A DNA stretch of 64,000 nt, taken from assembly GCA_022575985.1 (NCBI GenBank), contig JAKSXM010000007.1, forward strand, positions 55,892,501 through 55,956,500. Direction: 5' to 3'. Shown in pieces: positions 1 through 10,174 of this stretch. This DNA is from Anagrus nilaparvatae (lineage: Eukaryota; Arthropoda; Insecta; Hymenoptera; Mymaridae). How positions within the stretch are numbered: position 1 is the stretch's first letter; each line of letters opens with the position of its first letter. Both the position numbers and the translations under genes were made by a program. The notes below the pieces were generated by a model that saw only the letters and a list, made by a program, of their open reading frames with translations, ran no database searches and was not told where the DNA came from.

Positions 1-500
1 AATGAAGGAACTCAATTTTATAGTAATCGTAGGGCTTTTTGGAATGGAATGACTCATATATTTAATATTATTTATTTCAATTTTCGAAAACAAAGTTCAT
101 AAATAGTATTGTCAACTTATCTGGTGAACTGACTGCTGTTACTTTATTGTCATAAATAATCCGTTGAACTTTTTTTTTTTTGAACTTCGCCTATATTAAA
201 TTTAATATAAATTTAAATCATGTGACTTTCAATCAAAATAAGTATAAGAATATAAACATAACAATGATGTATTGAATTCCATAATACATTTCAATTTTCG
301 AAACTAAATTACGTATTTTTACACGATAAAAAAAATTGTCTATATTTTATGTCATGTAAAATGACATTTTTATCACGGATTTTTTATAAAAACAATAAAA
401 TGCAGTATTTAAAAAAAAAGGTATAAAAAAAAGATTAACATAATATACATTTATATATGAAAAGGTAACTGATGCATAACATTACCCAAAAATATTCCAG
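1..500. other. AT-rich non-coding or intronic DNA
   Basis: There is no recognisable gene here. Homopolymer A and T tracts dominate, for example a run of T near 170-181. Plus-strand frame 1 is open from the window edge to a stop near 102, and its first 55 bases are less AT-rich than the rest, so the edge of an exon entering from the left cannot be excluded. Nothing in it could be assigned to a family. Confidence 0.3.
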
Positions 501-593
501 GCACACTGCAACAACATGATTCAAGAGGTTGATGACAGAGAAAATGGGTGTTTATCACATACCAAGACAAAGACAGAGCTTATAAATTTTTGA
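501..593 (+). CDS. Candidate terminal exon of an unidentified plus-strand gene
   Basis: A short block that is visibly richer in G and C than its surroundings follows a plausible splice acceptor (ATATTCCAG ending at 500). Read from 501 it is open for 30 codons and ends in TGA at 591-593. The predicted peptide is hydrophilic, begins near AHCNNMIQEV and ends in TKTELINF, with a balanced amino-acid mix rather than the Lys/Asn/Ile/Phe-rich output of AT-rich noise. I do not recognise the protein. Exon phase, upstream exons and transcription are unknown, and a chance open stretch of this length is possible in AT-rich DNA. A second candidate last exon of the same kind lies at 3957-4031. Confidence 0.3.
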   Translation, partial: AHCNNMIQEVDDRENGCLSHTKTKTELINF

Positions 594-1119
594 TAAAAAA
601 ATGTTATGAAAACATGATCAAAATGTTATTTAAAAAAAAAAAAAACGTAATTTTTTCTTGATAAAATAATTACTAAATAAAAAAAAAATGTTAATAATTA
701 AAATATTTAATTAAACAAATAATTTTTTTGGATTTAAAAAAAAAAAACTAAAATTTTCAAACAACAATTATTTGTATAAACTAAAAAAAAAATAGATGCA
801 CATATAGCTCCGTGTATATGCTCATGCAAATTAAAAATTAATTATATTTGAGTAAATAATAATAGAAATATTTTTTTCTTTATTTTTTAATTAAAAGTAA
901 TTAATAATAAAAAATAATTAAATAAATAGGTACATATATTTTTTTAATTTATGCCTTTGTAATATTTTTTGTACTTTAGGACGTTTGTGATTACAATCAA
1001 TAATTGAATTTTTTTATAAAAATTTTACAAAATTAATTAACTACCTTGTAAATTCATCGAATACTTTCGTTACTTATGTATATTTTTTACGTGTAATGGT
1101 ATTTGATAGAAAATTCAAC
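594..1119. other. AT-rich non-coding DNA
   Basis: Only A/T homopolymer tracts and low-complexity sequence are seen. If 501-593 is a terminal exon, this would include its 3' untranslated region. Confidence 0.4.
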
Positions 1120-1124
1120 TAACG

Positions 1125-1845
1125 CACAGTGATCTAGAAAAAAAAAGCGGAAATAACTTTTGCTTTGATCGAGTTTCCATCCAATTTTAATGCGGGCTGG
1201 CTTGTTTTACTCCTAAAGACCTGTATTTTACGAAAATAACGACAAGAAAATTTTTTTCCACGTGATTTTCACCCCTTTTTTAGAAACACCAACCCCTAAA
1301 AAAAAAAAATTGTATCAAAATTATAATTTATCGAAAAAAATTTTTCTAGGCCTTGAAAAATTATTTATATGCTTAAATTTGATTGGAAAACAAAGAAATT
1401 ATGTTTAAAAAAAACAAATTACCCCTATTCTACCCCTAATTCCTCAAAAAAATCCCCAAATATAAATTTTATGTAATATTTAAAAAAAAAAAAAAATTTT
1501 ATAAGCCTTTTAACTTTAAGGATAGTTTTTGGGAAATTTGGGGTAGAATAGGGGTAATTTTTTTTTTTTAACATAATTTCTTTGTTTTCCAATCAAATTT
1601 AAGCATATAAATAATTTTTCAAGGCCTAGAAAATTTTTTTCGATAAATTATAATTTGATACAAATTTTTTTTTAGGGGTTGTTTTTCTAAAAAAGGGGTG
1701 AAAATCACGCGGAAAAAAATTTTCTTGTCGTTATTTTCGTAAAATACAGGTCTTCAGGAGTAAAACAAGCCAGCCCGCATTAAAATTGGATGGAAACTCG
1801 ATCAAAGCAAAAGTTATTTCCGCTTTTTTTTTCTAGATCACTGTG
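1125..1845. mobile_element. 721-bp palindromic fold-back DNA transposon (MITE-like)
   Basis: The left half (1125 to about 1470) is the near-perfect reverse complement of the right half (about 1500 to 1845), so almost the whole element is terminal inverted repeat. It starts with CACAGTGATCTAGAAAA and ends with TTTTCTAGATCACTGTG. The 5-bp sequence TAACG flanks both ends (1120-1124 and 1846-1850) as an exact target-site duplication. It has no coding capacity and would need a transposase supplied elsewhere. The arms differ by only a few substitutions and homopolymer indels, which implies a fairly recent insertion or arm homogenisation. Confidence 0.9.
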
Positions 1846-3956
1846 TAACGGTTTGTATTTTTGAATATTCGTATTTTTGATACAGCAAATATTTATTTTT
1901 GTAAAAAAAAACAAACTAACGGGTTGTATTTTCAAGTTTTAGATTGAATTTTCAACCAATTAGATTTAAAATGCAACCAAAAACTAAAATTATTTAAATC
2001 GAGTACTGCACAGTTGGTTGCTACATTAGGTTGCTTTACATGAAACGAGTAATTTTTTGACAAGCAAACTCTTCAACAGCTTAAAATTTCAAACGAAGCA
2101 ACCTAACCATACACTATTCAATCAATTTTGTTTAATATTTTAGTTTTTTATTGAATTAACCCAATTGGTTGAAAATTCTACCAATTCAATGAAAATTTAT
2201 ATGATGGTAAAAAAAATCAGCACTACCGCGAGCTTCAGTTTTAGATTTTCACAATAAGGGTTGAAAATTTAAGCAGAGAGAAGCTTAATACAAAGATAAA
2301 AATTCAGCTATTTGGACTTTGGAATAAACACATTAATTTTTAAGCAAGATAGGTAAGTAATGTATCATATTATACGTATGGCGGTTGAACTACGTGACTT
2401 CAATGGCCTGGCATACCCTGCTAGAACCCAGATACCGAAAAATGTCCAATAAAAACTTATTTTTTTTGTCCGAATCTAAAAATCTAGTCTATTTTGAGGC
2501 GTTAAACTTTTAAAAAATTGGCCAACTTTGTAGACCTAAACTTTCTCCAGAAACCGCGTTAAAAAAATTTTGGTATGTTTTGATCTTGGCTATTTCTGAA
2601 CTAAAATTCAGCTGCCATACGCAGTTTTTACCATACACTGCGTCGTATGCATTTTTCATATAACTTTCAATTAAAAATCTGCCATTAAAAATCAGATATG
2701 CTCTACAATTAAACTTTAGATGGATGTACCTCGGTTTTAAGACTTTTGTAAATTCTTATGACTTATAAGGTTTCATAAATTACACAAAAATAAGTACCGC
2801 ACTAGTTACTGATGTAATCAACAACGTCCTTATAAGAAAATGTTTTTTTTTCACTTTTTAATTAAATTGCAGTCTGATGGTTTTTTTAAAAGATTATGTA
2901 AGTTTTATTAATTTATTATTATTATATTTAAAATTTTTATAAATATTTATAATACATAAAATTAAACAATTATTTATATTTATATAAAATATTTATAATT
3001 ATAACATAATTTATCTATCACAATAAAGAATTAATTTCATTAGAAATTGTTGGTGTTACTTTGCTTTTATTTTTACAAAACGTATTTTAATTAATTAATT
3101 ATCACTTTTAAAGAAAACTCATATAGTTTTCTATTTTTTTAATCATTTAAATTTATAAATTATTTTTTATTAATTTTAGGCAAGTACAGACCAAGTGTAA
3201 GAATTCAATTTTCTTGTCAAAAACCAAAAAGCACGTGGCTCTTAGAAAATATTTCTGTAAATTACATCATGTAAAAAATTTTTTCAATCAAATACAAAAC
3301 ATTGCTCATTTTTGCTAAAAAATTGAGGTACTTATTCGTGAATTAAATTATGTATGAAAAATTAAAATTTTTCACTTTTTACCACAATCAACTCTCGACT
3401 TTTTAAAATGAAAATAATTTCAATTTATTATTTTATTTTACTTTATTACCACTGCTGAACTGTACTTTCCTTTGATAAAATTCACAAAAATTTAATAATA
3501 TTGCTTTAATCTCATTTATTTATTGATGATATAAAAACATCAAACTTACATTTATTAATTTATCATTCTACCTTATCATGATTAATTTTTACTATTTTAT
3601 TGCAATATCAATAAAAATAAAAAAAAAAAATAAGAATTTTAAATAAATTAATCTTAAACCCTCAGCTGCATGTACTAAAAGCATAATAATAATTTAAAAT
3701 ATAATATTGGTAAAAATAAATTTTTTTTATCAATAATACCTATTTCAGTTATTAAAAAAAATAAAAACAGGATTTCAATAACATCAAAGAAACATAGAGC
3801 TTTAATTTTGGATATTTTAAAATTAAAAAAAAAAAATTATTTGAAAAATTTGTTTTTATTTATTTTTTTCATTTTTATTTTATTACTTTTTTTCAATATA
3901 TTTCAAAATGTAATGTTTCATAATGTGTGTTAAAAATAATATCTTTTTACTTATAG
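1846..3956. other. Non-coding DNA with one weak inverted-repeat pair
   Basis: The stretch is mostly AT-rich with no supported gene. A 15-nt inverted pair (2375-2389 and 2607-2621, two mismatches) encloses a slightly GC-richer block that could be a decayed element. A strong donor-like GATAG/GTAAGTAATG occurs at about 2349 on the plus strand. An acceptor followed by about 31 open codons occurs at 3180-3274. These might belong to a spliced transcript with 3957-4031, but I cannot show it. Confidence 0.3.
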
Positions 3957-4031
3957 GTCACTAAAGGTGGGGAAGGAGAAGAAAGCAAAGCATGCTGGAA
4001 TATTGTCTCTTCGCCCCTTTTAGAGCCCTAA
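3957..4031 (+). CDS. Candidate terminal exon of an unidentified plus-strand gene
   Basis: After a T-rich tract and acceptor (TTACTTATAG ending at 3956), a block much richer in G and C than its kilobase-scale surroundings is open for 24 codons and ends in TAA at 4029-4031. The peptide starts VTKGGEGEESKACWN and ends SSPLLEP. Composition drops back to AT-rich immediately after the stop, as expected for a last exon with its 3' UTR. I do not recognise the protein. It could share a gene with 501-593 as an alternative last exon, be part of a non-coding transcript, or be a conserved non-coding block. Confidence 0.35.
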   Translation, partial: VTKGGEGEESKACWNIVSSPLLEP

Positions 4032-4281
4032 ATAAGTGAAAAGATGTTAAGTTTTTAAAACAACTTATGAATTATATTTTTTATAACTATATTTTTAAAA
4101 AATCATGTCAATTTCAACTGAATTACAAAATATTTAAATAAATATGTATTAATTTTAAAATGTACACAGGGAGGGAATGATTTTTATAGTTTTTATTCCA
4201 TCTATTATAAAAAATCCAAAAAAATTTCTTTTTTAGAAAACATTCTCTCAAGTTGAGTTGGTTTGAATAGACGAGTATTAT

Positions 4282-4381
4282 AAAACACTCTAGAACAGCG
4301 CAATGACTTAAATGTTAATTGAGTTATTAGTTAATTAAGTTCAATGCTATTAATCGTCATTGCACTGTTCTAGAGTGTTTT
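4282..4381. repeat. Hairpin with 26-bp near-perfect arms
   Basis: The arm AAAACACTCTAGAACAG continues to 4307, and its reverse complement occupies 4356-4381 with a single mismatch. The intervening loop is 48 nt and AT-rich. The size is compatible with a small MITE or with a pre-miRNA-like hairpin, although the stem is more perfect than usual for a microRNA. Confidence 0.7.
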
Positions 4382-4477
4382 AAACTAATTATTTGAAAAC
4401 AATTTTTTTTTTTAATTTTCTTTACGTTTACAAGTCATTTTCAATGCTTTGAACAAGAAAATAAAATTGTGATAACC

Positions 4478-4530
4478 ACAAGTGGAATTCCATTAACTGC
4501 AAGCGGAATATTTCTGCTGGCGGTAAACGG
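4478..4530 (+). repeat. Dispersed repeat (copy at 23755-23812, opposite strand)
   Basis: The segment containing CCACAAGTGGAATTCCATTA and GCAAGCGG recurs in inverted orientation at about 23755-23812 with a few substitutions. The GCAAGCGG core also recurs near 18918. Boundaries and class are unknown. Confidence 0.45.
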
Positions 4531-4531
4531 A

Positions 4532-6830
4532 TTTTTTTTCAATGTAAGATCTTTCCATTATTAATAAAACATTCGATTCTTCTCGGGGTTTCATATAGGA
4601 AAATGAAAAAAAAATTTAAAATTTTTAACCACTTTTACCAACAATTAAAATTTAAGTAACGAATGCTTCAGAACGACAATTTTCAAAACTTTGAAAACAG
4701 CTACATTCCAAATTTTCCGTTTACGGATCATTTTTAAAGTGATTCATTAATTTTTCGCGTCATAACTATATTGCATCAATCATTTTTAAAACGAGCATAG
4801 GAGCATGTCAGTTTTGCCCAACTTTTTTTAGAAAAGTTATTAACGATAAATGCAATAATTTAGTTCTAATAAACTTTTTATTTGATAACTTAACCTAATT
4901 TTATTAATTATAAATATAACTAACAACCTAACTTTACTTAATCAAATTTTTACCTACCTATTTTTTTCTTATTATTAAAATATTTAAGGTTATCAAAGGG
5001 GAAAAAATTCAAATTTTGTTAAAGGAATATAAATTATTAGAATATTTCAATTTTAGTAAGAAAGTATGCAATAACTCAATTAGGTCCAAAATAAAACTTT
5101 GAAAATCTATTTATTCAAATTTCAATTTATTTTATGTTGATAAGCAATTTTTATACCATTTTATCGCGTTTAGAATGATTTAAAATTTAACTTTTTTTTT
5201 CTTGATTGCTACCTACAGAAAAAAAGACAAAATCGTAAAATTTAGAAATATTCCATGATTATGCCGTTGCAAAAAAAGTAAGACTTTTACAAAGATTTAA
5301 GAGAAAAGTATCTGAAAGCTAAAATCAGTAAATATTTTAAATGCTATTTTTAAAATAATTGCGAATTAAAATATAACAAATTTAAGAAAAATTAGTTCAG
5401 ATGTCTATGCTAAGTATTTAAACTTAAATCATCAGGATTAATTAAGATAACGATATTCAGTAAAAGACGATGTTAAAATTAGGTCATTTTTGGCCCCAAC
5501 ATTACAATGGGTTTGGATGATAAAAAATTGCTGAAAAAAGTTTGCATGTATGAATTATGATTGCAGAAATATTCAGAACTCTGAAAAAATTATTTAGCAG
5601 TCTTAAAATGCTATGACTTTTATTTGATGCGTCAAAAAATTTAATATATAAAAATTTTTAATGTGTTTGTTTATATACTTGCAAAAAAGCTTACGCTGCA
5701 ATTTACATATTTTATGTTTATATTAAACATTTAAAAAATCTTTTATAGGGAAAAAACGTTATAAAGACTCTAAAAAAAGCAGTATCCTAAAATTTCAGAC
5801 CACTGAATAAATTCTTCCAGTATTCCGAACATTTGTAATTCATGCATACCATAATTTTTTATTCATTTTTATCAGTCAAAAGCTGTTTTGAAAAATTGCT
5901 CCAAGCCGAAAAACACCTATTAATTTAATTATTTTCAAGTAATTCATATTTGAATCGTTAAAACATGCAATTAATTTAAAAAAAAAGAAAAATTGATTCA
6001 TATTTTTAAAGTTACAACAATTTTTTATTAAAAAATTTTAACAACATATATATGTATTTATATATATTTAAAAGCAAACTTTGTTAAAAAAAATAAAAAA
6101 AAAAAGTTATCAAGAAAACATGCAGGTGAGGGTTTGACTTTTCAAACTTATTTTAAACAAACTAAAAACAACAAAACAAAACAAAAATAAAAAGAAAATG
6201 AATAAAATAATATATAAGAAAATAAAATATAAAATTTTATATAATTGCATAATTATTTATTTTTGTACAGAAATTATTTATACTTATATATTTTACAATG
6301 AAATAAATTTTAAAACAAAAAAATTAAATAATTTATCAAGAGAAAGAGAAATAAGAAAAATAATTTAATTATGAAAATTAAAGAGAAACAGTAATTAATG
6401 TCTCATTAAAAAAAAAATTATTACGTTGATATAATAATTATTATATAACGTGCTTTAATCAATAATTTTAAAAGAACCTCAACTCATCATTATTGATTTA
6501 AAATTTTTTATCATGCACCTTTTATTGCTTTTTTTTGTATTTGTTAGCCTATTTTTTATTATATTTCACACATAGTATAGTGTTTTTCTCTTTGGACTAA
6601 TAATACTGAAAAATATTCAGTTTGAAATGAGTATTTATTTAATATTTTTTACCTAACTATAGTTTTTATAAATGTGTGTAAAATTTATTTTCTGAAATGA
6701 AAATCCTTTTTTTTTCTTTGCAGGAATTAAAATTGATATATTTATTTATTTTTTATTATTATCTTGAAAGAATACAAAAATTCAAATGCAAATCCAATTT
6801 AAAAAATAATTAGGTTATTTATGGGACAAA
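4532..6830. other. AT-rich non-coding DNA
   Basis: No gene, long repeat or structured element was recognised. Homopolymer tracts and degenerate AT-rich sequence predominate. A donor-like ATGCAG/GTGAGG occurs on the plus strand near 6121-6132 without a supported exon. Confidence 0.4.
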
Positions 6831-6867
6831 GGCCCTCGAAAGACAAAAACTCAGCCTTACGAGGGCC
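6831..6867. repeat. GC-rich hairpin
   Basis: GGCCCTCGAAAG (6831-6842) pairs with CTTACGAGGGCC (6856-6867) at 11 of 12 positions, with a 13-nt loop. It stands out in AT-rich surroundings and is followed by another GC-richer stretch to about 6950. No function is assigned. Confidence 0.6.
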
Positions 6868-7124
6868 GAGAAAATGCCATACTGAATTTCTGACCGGGTA
6901 AGATATAAAAATGACACCCGTATTTTGGATACGGCCTAGTCAGCAGGAAAAAATATTTTATTTATTTTTAGTTTTTTTCTGCGAAAATCTGGACCACTTC
7001 CGATAAAACCAGGCGTAATATTCATGTATTCCTAAATTCAAATACTTCGACCTGCATAAGTTTTCATACAATTTAAATAAATCCATGAAAATAAAATTAA
7101 TTTTGAAAAGTATACTTTACTGGT

Positions 7125-7300
7125 CAGTGGCCCAAAAATACATATTTTCCGCCCGCTACCGTAGAATAATTTTATACGACCCTTGCCAATAAATATAAAG
7201 AATATGCCCCCAATCGTAGTTTACCACCCTAGGAAGGTGATTTACGAACGATTTGGCTCATTCTTTACATTTCTGGACACCAGCCGTAAGTATACTATTA
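7125..7300 (+). repeat. Dispersed repeat, two copies (with 27755-27930)
   Basis: The order of motifs (CAGTGG, then a CCGC-rich block, AATTTTATA, AATAAATATAAAGAAT, TTCTTTAC, then AGCCGTAA) is the same here and at 27755-27930 with numerous substitutions and indels. The short plus-strand open frame starting at 7183 lies in this repeat and resembles no known protein. It is probably a degraded transposon fragment of unknown class. Confidence 0.5.
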
Positions 7301-7643
7301 CTTCAAACTTAAAAAATGATAAGAATCTAAATTCCCTCAAGATGCATAACAAAATTTTCGTTAATAACTTGAAAATACTTTCATAAATAAATAAATTAAA
7401 TTTCTTGTAAAAAAAAAAAATTGATACATTCACGTTTTACAAATTTTACACACAAATACAAAATTTTATTTTATAATATTTTTTCTATTATTCTATAAAT
7501 TTTTTTAACTTTTAATATTATTATTATTTTTTTTAAGATTCGTCTTGTAAACATTTTATTTAAACGTATATTTTAAAATTATTTTGCTTATAAAATTTTT
7601 CTTAAAAATCAGGAAAATAAAATTATTTTATACAGTAAAATTT

Positions 7644-7673
<30 letters not shown>
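7644..7673. repeat. (TAA)n microsatellite
   Basis: About ten uninterrupted TAA units. Confidence 0.95.
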
Positions 7674-7677
<4 letters not shown>

Positions 7678-7881
7678 GAAAATATTTTTCATAAATCTTA
7701 GAATTTGACTAATGAATTCCTTTAGGCGTTTTTATACTTTTCATATTGTACATTTTAATGCTTTAAACTTACGTTCCATGAAATTGTTTTTTTTATTTTT
7801 ACTACAACTAAAATAGGGAGATAAATTTTTTTTCTTTCAGATACGTAATTGAATACTGCGCTTACAATTTATCTTTTTTTT

Positions 7882-7887
7882 TTTATT
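7882..7887 (-). promoter_or_regulatory. CASK: Possible polyadenylation signal for short CASK isoform
   Basis: AATAAA on the minus strand, about 173 nt past the stop codon at 8060-8062. Such hexamers are frequent by chance in DNA this AT-rich, so this is only consistent with a transcript ending here. Confidence 0.25.
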
Positions 7888-8059
7888 ACAACAACAAAAC
7901 AACCAAAAAAAAATACAAAAAAAAAAAATTAATTTTAATAATAAAATTCTGTAAAACTCAAACACTGTTAATTTTTTCTAAAAGGTCTTAAATCTTGAAA
8001 AAGCTTAATAAAATAAATTTAAAATTTGACTAAAAGTTAAAATCAGAAAATAAAAGAGT

Positions 8060-8362
8060 TTAGTGATTTTTATTTTTACGTGATACAAGCATCGAAAAAG
8101 GATTTAAACGTCGACTTAACGTATCATTATTATCATTGTTACTATTTGAAGAAACTCCAAATTTAAATTTACTTGTTTTTTTCGATTTTAATGACGTTTG
8201 AGTTTTAACAGATTTAGTATTATCTGTATTTGTTGCTGTATTACTTAATTCACTTTTATTAGGTTTAGGATGGGATTTTGGGCTTACTTGTACCTCGCAG
8301 GGAGGTGGTGCACTTCTATATGATGGTACTATCTTGAACGTTACTGATCCACGTGCATCTCT
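8060..8362 (-). CDS. CASK: CASK exon: end of PDZ domain plus novel C-terminal tail
   Basis: CASK is a membrane-associated guanylate kinase scaffold (CaM kinase-like, two L27, PDZ, SH3 and guanylate kinase domains) at synapses and epithelial junctions. This exon follows an acceptor (TTTATTACAG) in phase 0 and starts [16 protein letters not shown], the last strand of the PDZ domain, then SAPPPCE, typical of insect CASK. A strong internal donor, CAA/GTAAGC at 8288/8287, would end a 25-codon exon in phase 0 and allow joining to SH3 exons, which I do not see in the window. If it is not used, the frame continues for 75 codons to TAA at 8060-8062. That tail is hydrophilic, rich in Ser, Lys, Asn and Thr, and ends in a basic SRKNKNH. 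Staying open this long by chance is improbable in such AT-rich DNA. The exon identity is sure; the tail as a real isoform is likely but inferred. Confidence 0.85.
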   Translation of the reverse strand, partial: RDARGSVTFKIVPSYRSAPPPCEVQVSPKSHPKPNKSELSNTATNTDNTKSVKTQTSLKSKKTSKFKFGVSSNSNNDNNDTLSRRLNPFSMLVSRKNKNH

Positions 8363-8675
8363 CTGTAATAAAAGATAAAAAATACAATTTTTTTTTATTA
8401 ATCCTTAAAAAAAAAAAACTTCTTTTTTTAAGTGCAATATTCTTAACGTTAATGACTTGTTTAATAATAGAGAAAGCTTTTTTTACTTAATGCATAAACA
8501 CGTATTGCTTGTAATTTTCAACAAACTTTTTTTTTACTTTTTATTTTACTTTTAAGCTTCTTTTATTTCTATGTACGTTAATATTTGCTTTTAAATTTAA
8601 TTACTTATAAATATTTAAAAATAAAAAAAAAATAAAATTCTATTATTATTATTTTATTTAAAATAAAATACTTAC
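8363..8675 (-). other. CASK: CASK intron
   Basis: A 313-nt AT-rich intron bounded by donor CTT/GTAAGT (exon end 8676) and acceptor ATTACAG (exon start 8362), phase 0. No other feature is seen. Confidence 0.9.
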
Positions 8676-8840
8676 AAGAATCTTCTGTAAGGCATTAACC
8701 GATTGATTAGCAACAGATATACCATTAATTTCTCTAATTTCATCACCAACATGTAAAGTAGCTTGTCTATGTATCATTCCACCGTGCATTATTCTTGCTA
8801 CTATACATTTTCCATTTTCAGTCATTTTTAATGTTATACC
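8676..8840 (-). CDS. CASK: CASK exon: core of the PDZ domain
   Basis: A 55-codon exon, phase 0 at both ends, bounded by acceptor TTATTACAG and donor GTAAGT. It encodes the PDZ core: GITLKM completes the peptide-carboxylate-binding loop that starts with EPM in the upstream exon. It continues with [33 protein letters not shown] and ALQKIL, matching the CASK PDZ almost residue by residue as I remember the family. This domain binds C-terminal tails of neurexin- and syndecan-type membrane proteins. The NALQKIL stretch differs slightly from the EQLQKML of vertebrates, as expected for a divergent orthologue. No frameshift or internal stop is present. Confidence 0.97.
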
Positions 8841-9233
8841 CTGTAATAAAATAAATTAAATTCTTTAATTAAATTTTAAATATAATTAAAATTTAATATA
8901 AATCTTACAGTACTTTTTATTAAATTATTATGTTTTATATTCTAATTTCACTACAAGTAATTTAAATAAAGTGATTTAAAATTAATTTATTTAAAAAAAA
9001 AAAACAATTTATAAATGGCTTATTGTCAATTTTTAAGGTAATTGAAAGTTTGAAACTTGAAAAGGTAATTTTTTACTAAATTATGATTTTTTTACTCGAA
9101 AAGATAATATTTTTTATTATTTATATTAATTCCACTTTAGAAATTTATATATATTTTAGATTATGATATGAATTTGTTTTATCAAAACATAAAACAAAAA
9201 AATGGTTTAATTAAGTTCATATTTTCAGGGTTT

Positions 9234-10174
9234 TGTGGCAACGGCAGCAACAAAAGATAGGTCCAATATGCCTGTTAAAAAATCTTTCCCAATTAGCTAA
9301 ACACAATATATCGCGATTCGCGAAGATCCGTATTTTCCTCTTGCGCGGAACGGGAGGGTTCTCGTTGGATTGTGCTGATAGCGTTACCGACCGGTTATGC
9401 CAAAGAAATATACCGAATCATAATTAAATTGACATGAATTGTTTAACACAATTGATCAAAGTAAAATTTCATTATTCGCGATTCAAATTAGGTACATTTT
9501 AATATTCGCGTCCGCTTATTTTATTAATAACAAATTCGCGTTTAATTTTCTAAAAATTTTAAACTATATAAAATAAGACCCTAGTATTTAGTAATTTTAT
9601 TTCGGCCAATTAGCGCACGCGTGAAGAGAGATAAAAGAGGTGTAGTGTCGGGTTGCACTCGTTCCCACGGGACGCGTCATTCTCTTCCGAGAGTTCTTGC
9701 TATTGAGATGATTTTTTTTCTGCTGAACCAATAACGAGAATTTTGTTCCTGTTGAAGCTGCTGCCTAGATTTTCATTCCTTTTGTATTTTGTGTGTGCCT
9801 GCTGAAGGATTTTTTGCGAGGATACCTGATGGGAATTTGTGTGCTTGGCCAAATATCGAAGTGTACAAAAAATTGGGTCCTTGTGACCGTAACTGGACGA
9901 GATCCAGTTAGTGGCACCGAAAGTTGGTCTATGTTAGACCGTGACTGGACGCGGTCCAATTACGGTTTAAATTTGCATTTTTAATTTAGGTATTATTTTT
10001 TTGTATCATTATTTGTGTGATTGTGTAATTTTTTGAGTATCTGTGATATTTTTAATTGTTTTTAATTTCTTAGCAGCGTCAACACAAGAACACCATAAGT
10101 TCTGTTCTTTTCAGGGCGGGCACAAATAAGTAAACGTAAGGGCAGCTGCTCAGACAAAAGCGACTCTCAAGTCA
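9234..10174 (+). mobile_element. LTR-like GC-rich island, probable solo LTR
   Basis: A block of about 0.94 kb, far richer in G and C than its surroundings, begins TGTGGCAACGG and could end at ..TCAAGTCA, giving TG...CA ends. Imperfect 5-bp flanks (GGTTT at 9229-9233, GGTTA at 10175-10179) would be a target duplication with one mismatch. Inside are a TATA-like CTATATAAAATAAG near 9564-9577, a GC-rich downstream stretch resembling the R-U5 part of an LTR, and inverted imperfect repeats around ACTGGACGAGATCCAGTTAG (9892-9911) and GACTGGACGCGGTCCAATTA (9942-9961). AATAAAG lies just beyond, at 10184. There is no internal retroelement region. The short open frames here are not protein-like. The boundaries are uncertain; a promoter island of CASK is a less likely alternative. 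Confidence 0.45.

Noticed and set aside
2375..2621. Possible MITE with 15-nt inverted ends
   Set aside because: Only 13 of 15 bases match, with no target duplication or second copy seen. Kept only as a note in the regional entry.
9233..9984. Small open frames of 63-64 codons in the GC-rich island
   Set aside because: They overlap on both strands, match no family and are explained by the lower AT content of an LTR-like sequence.
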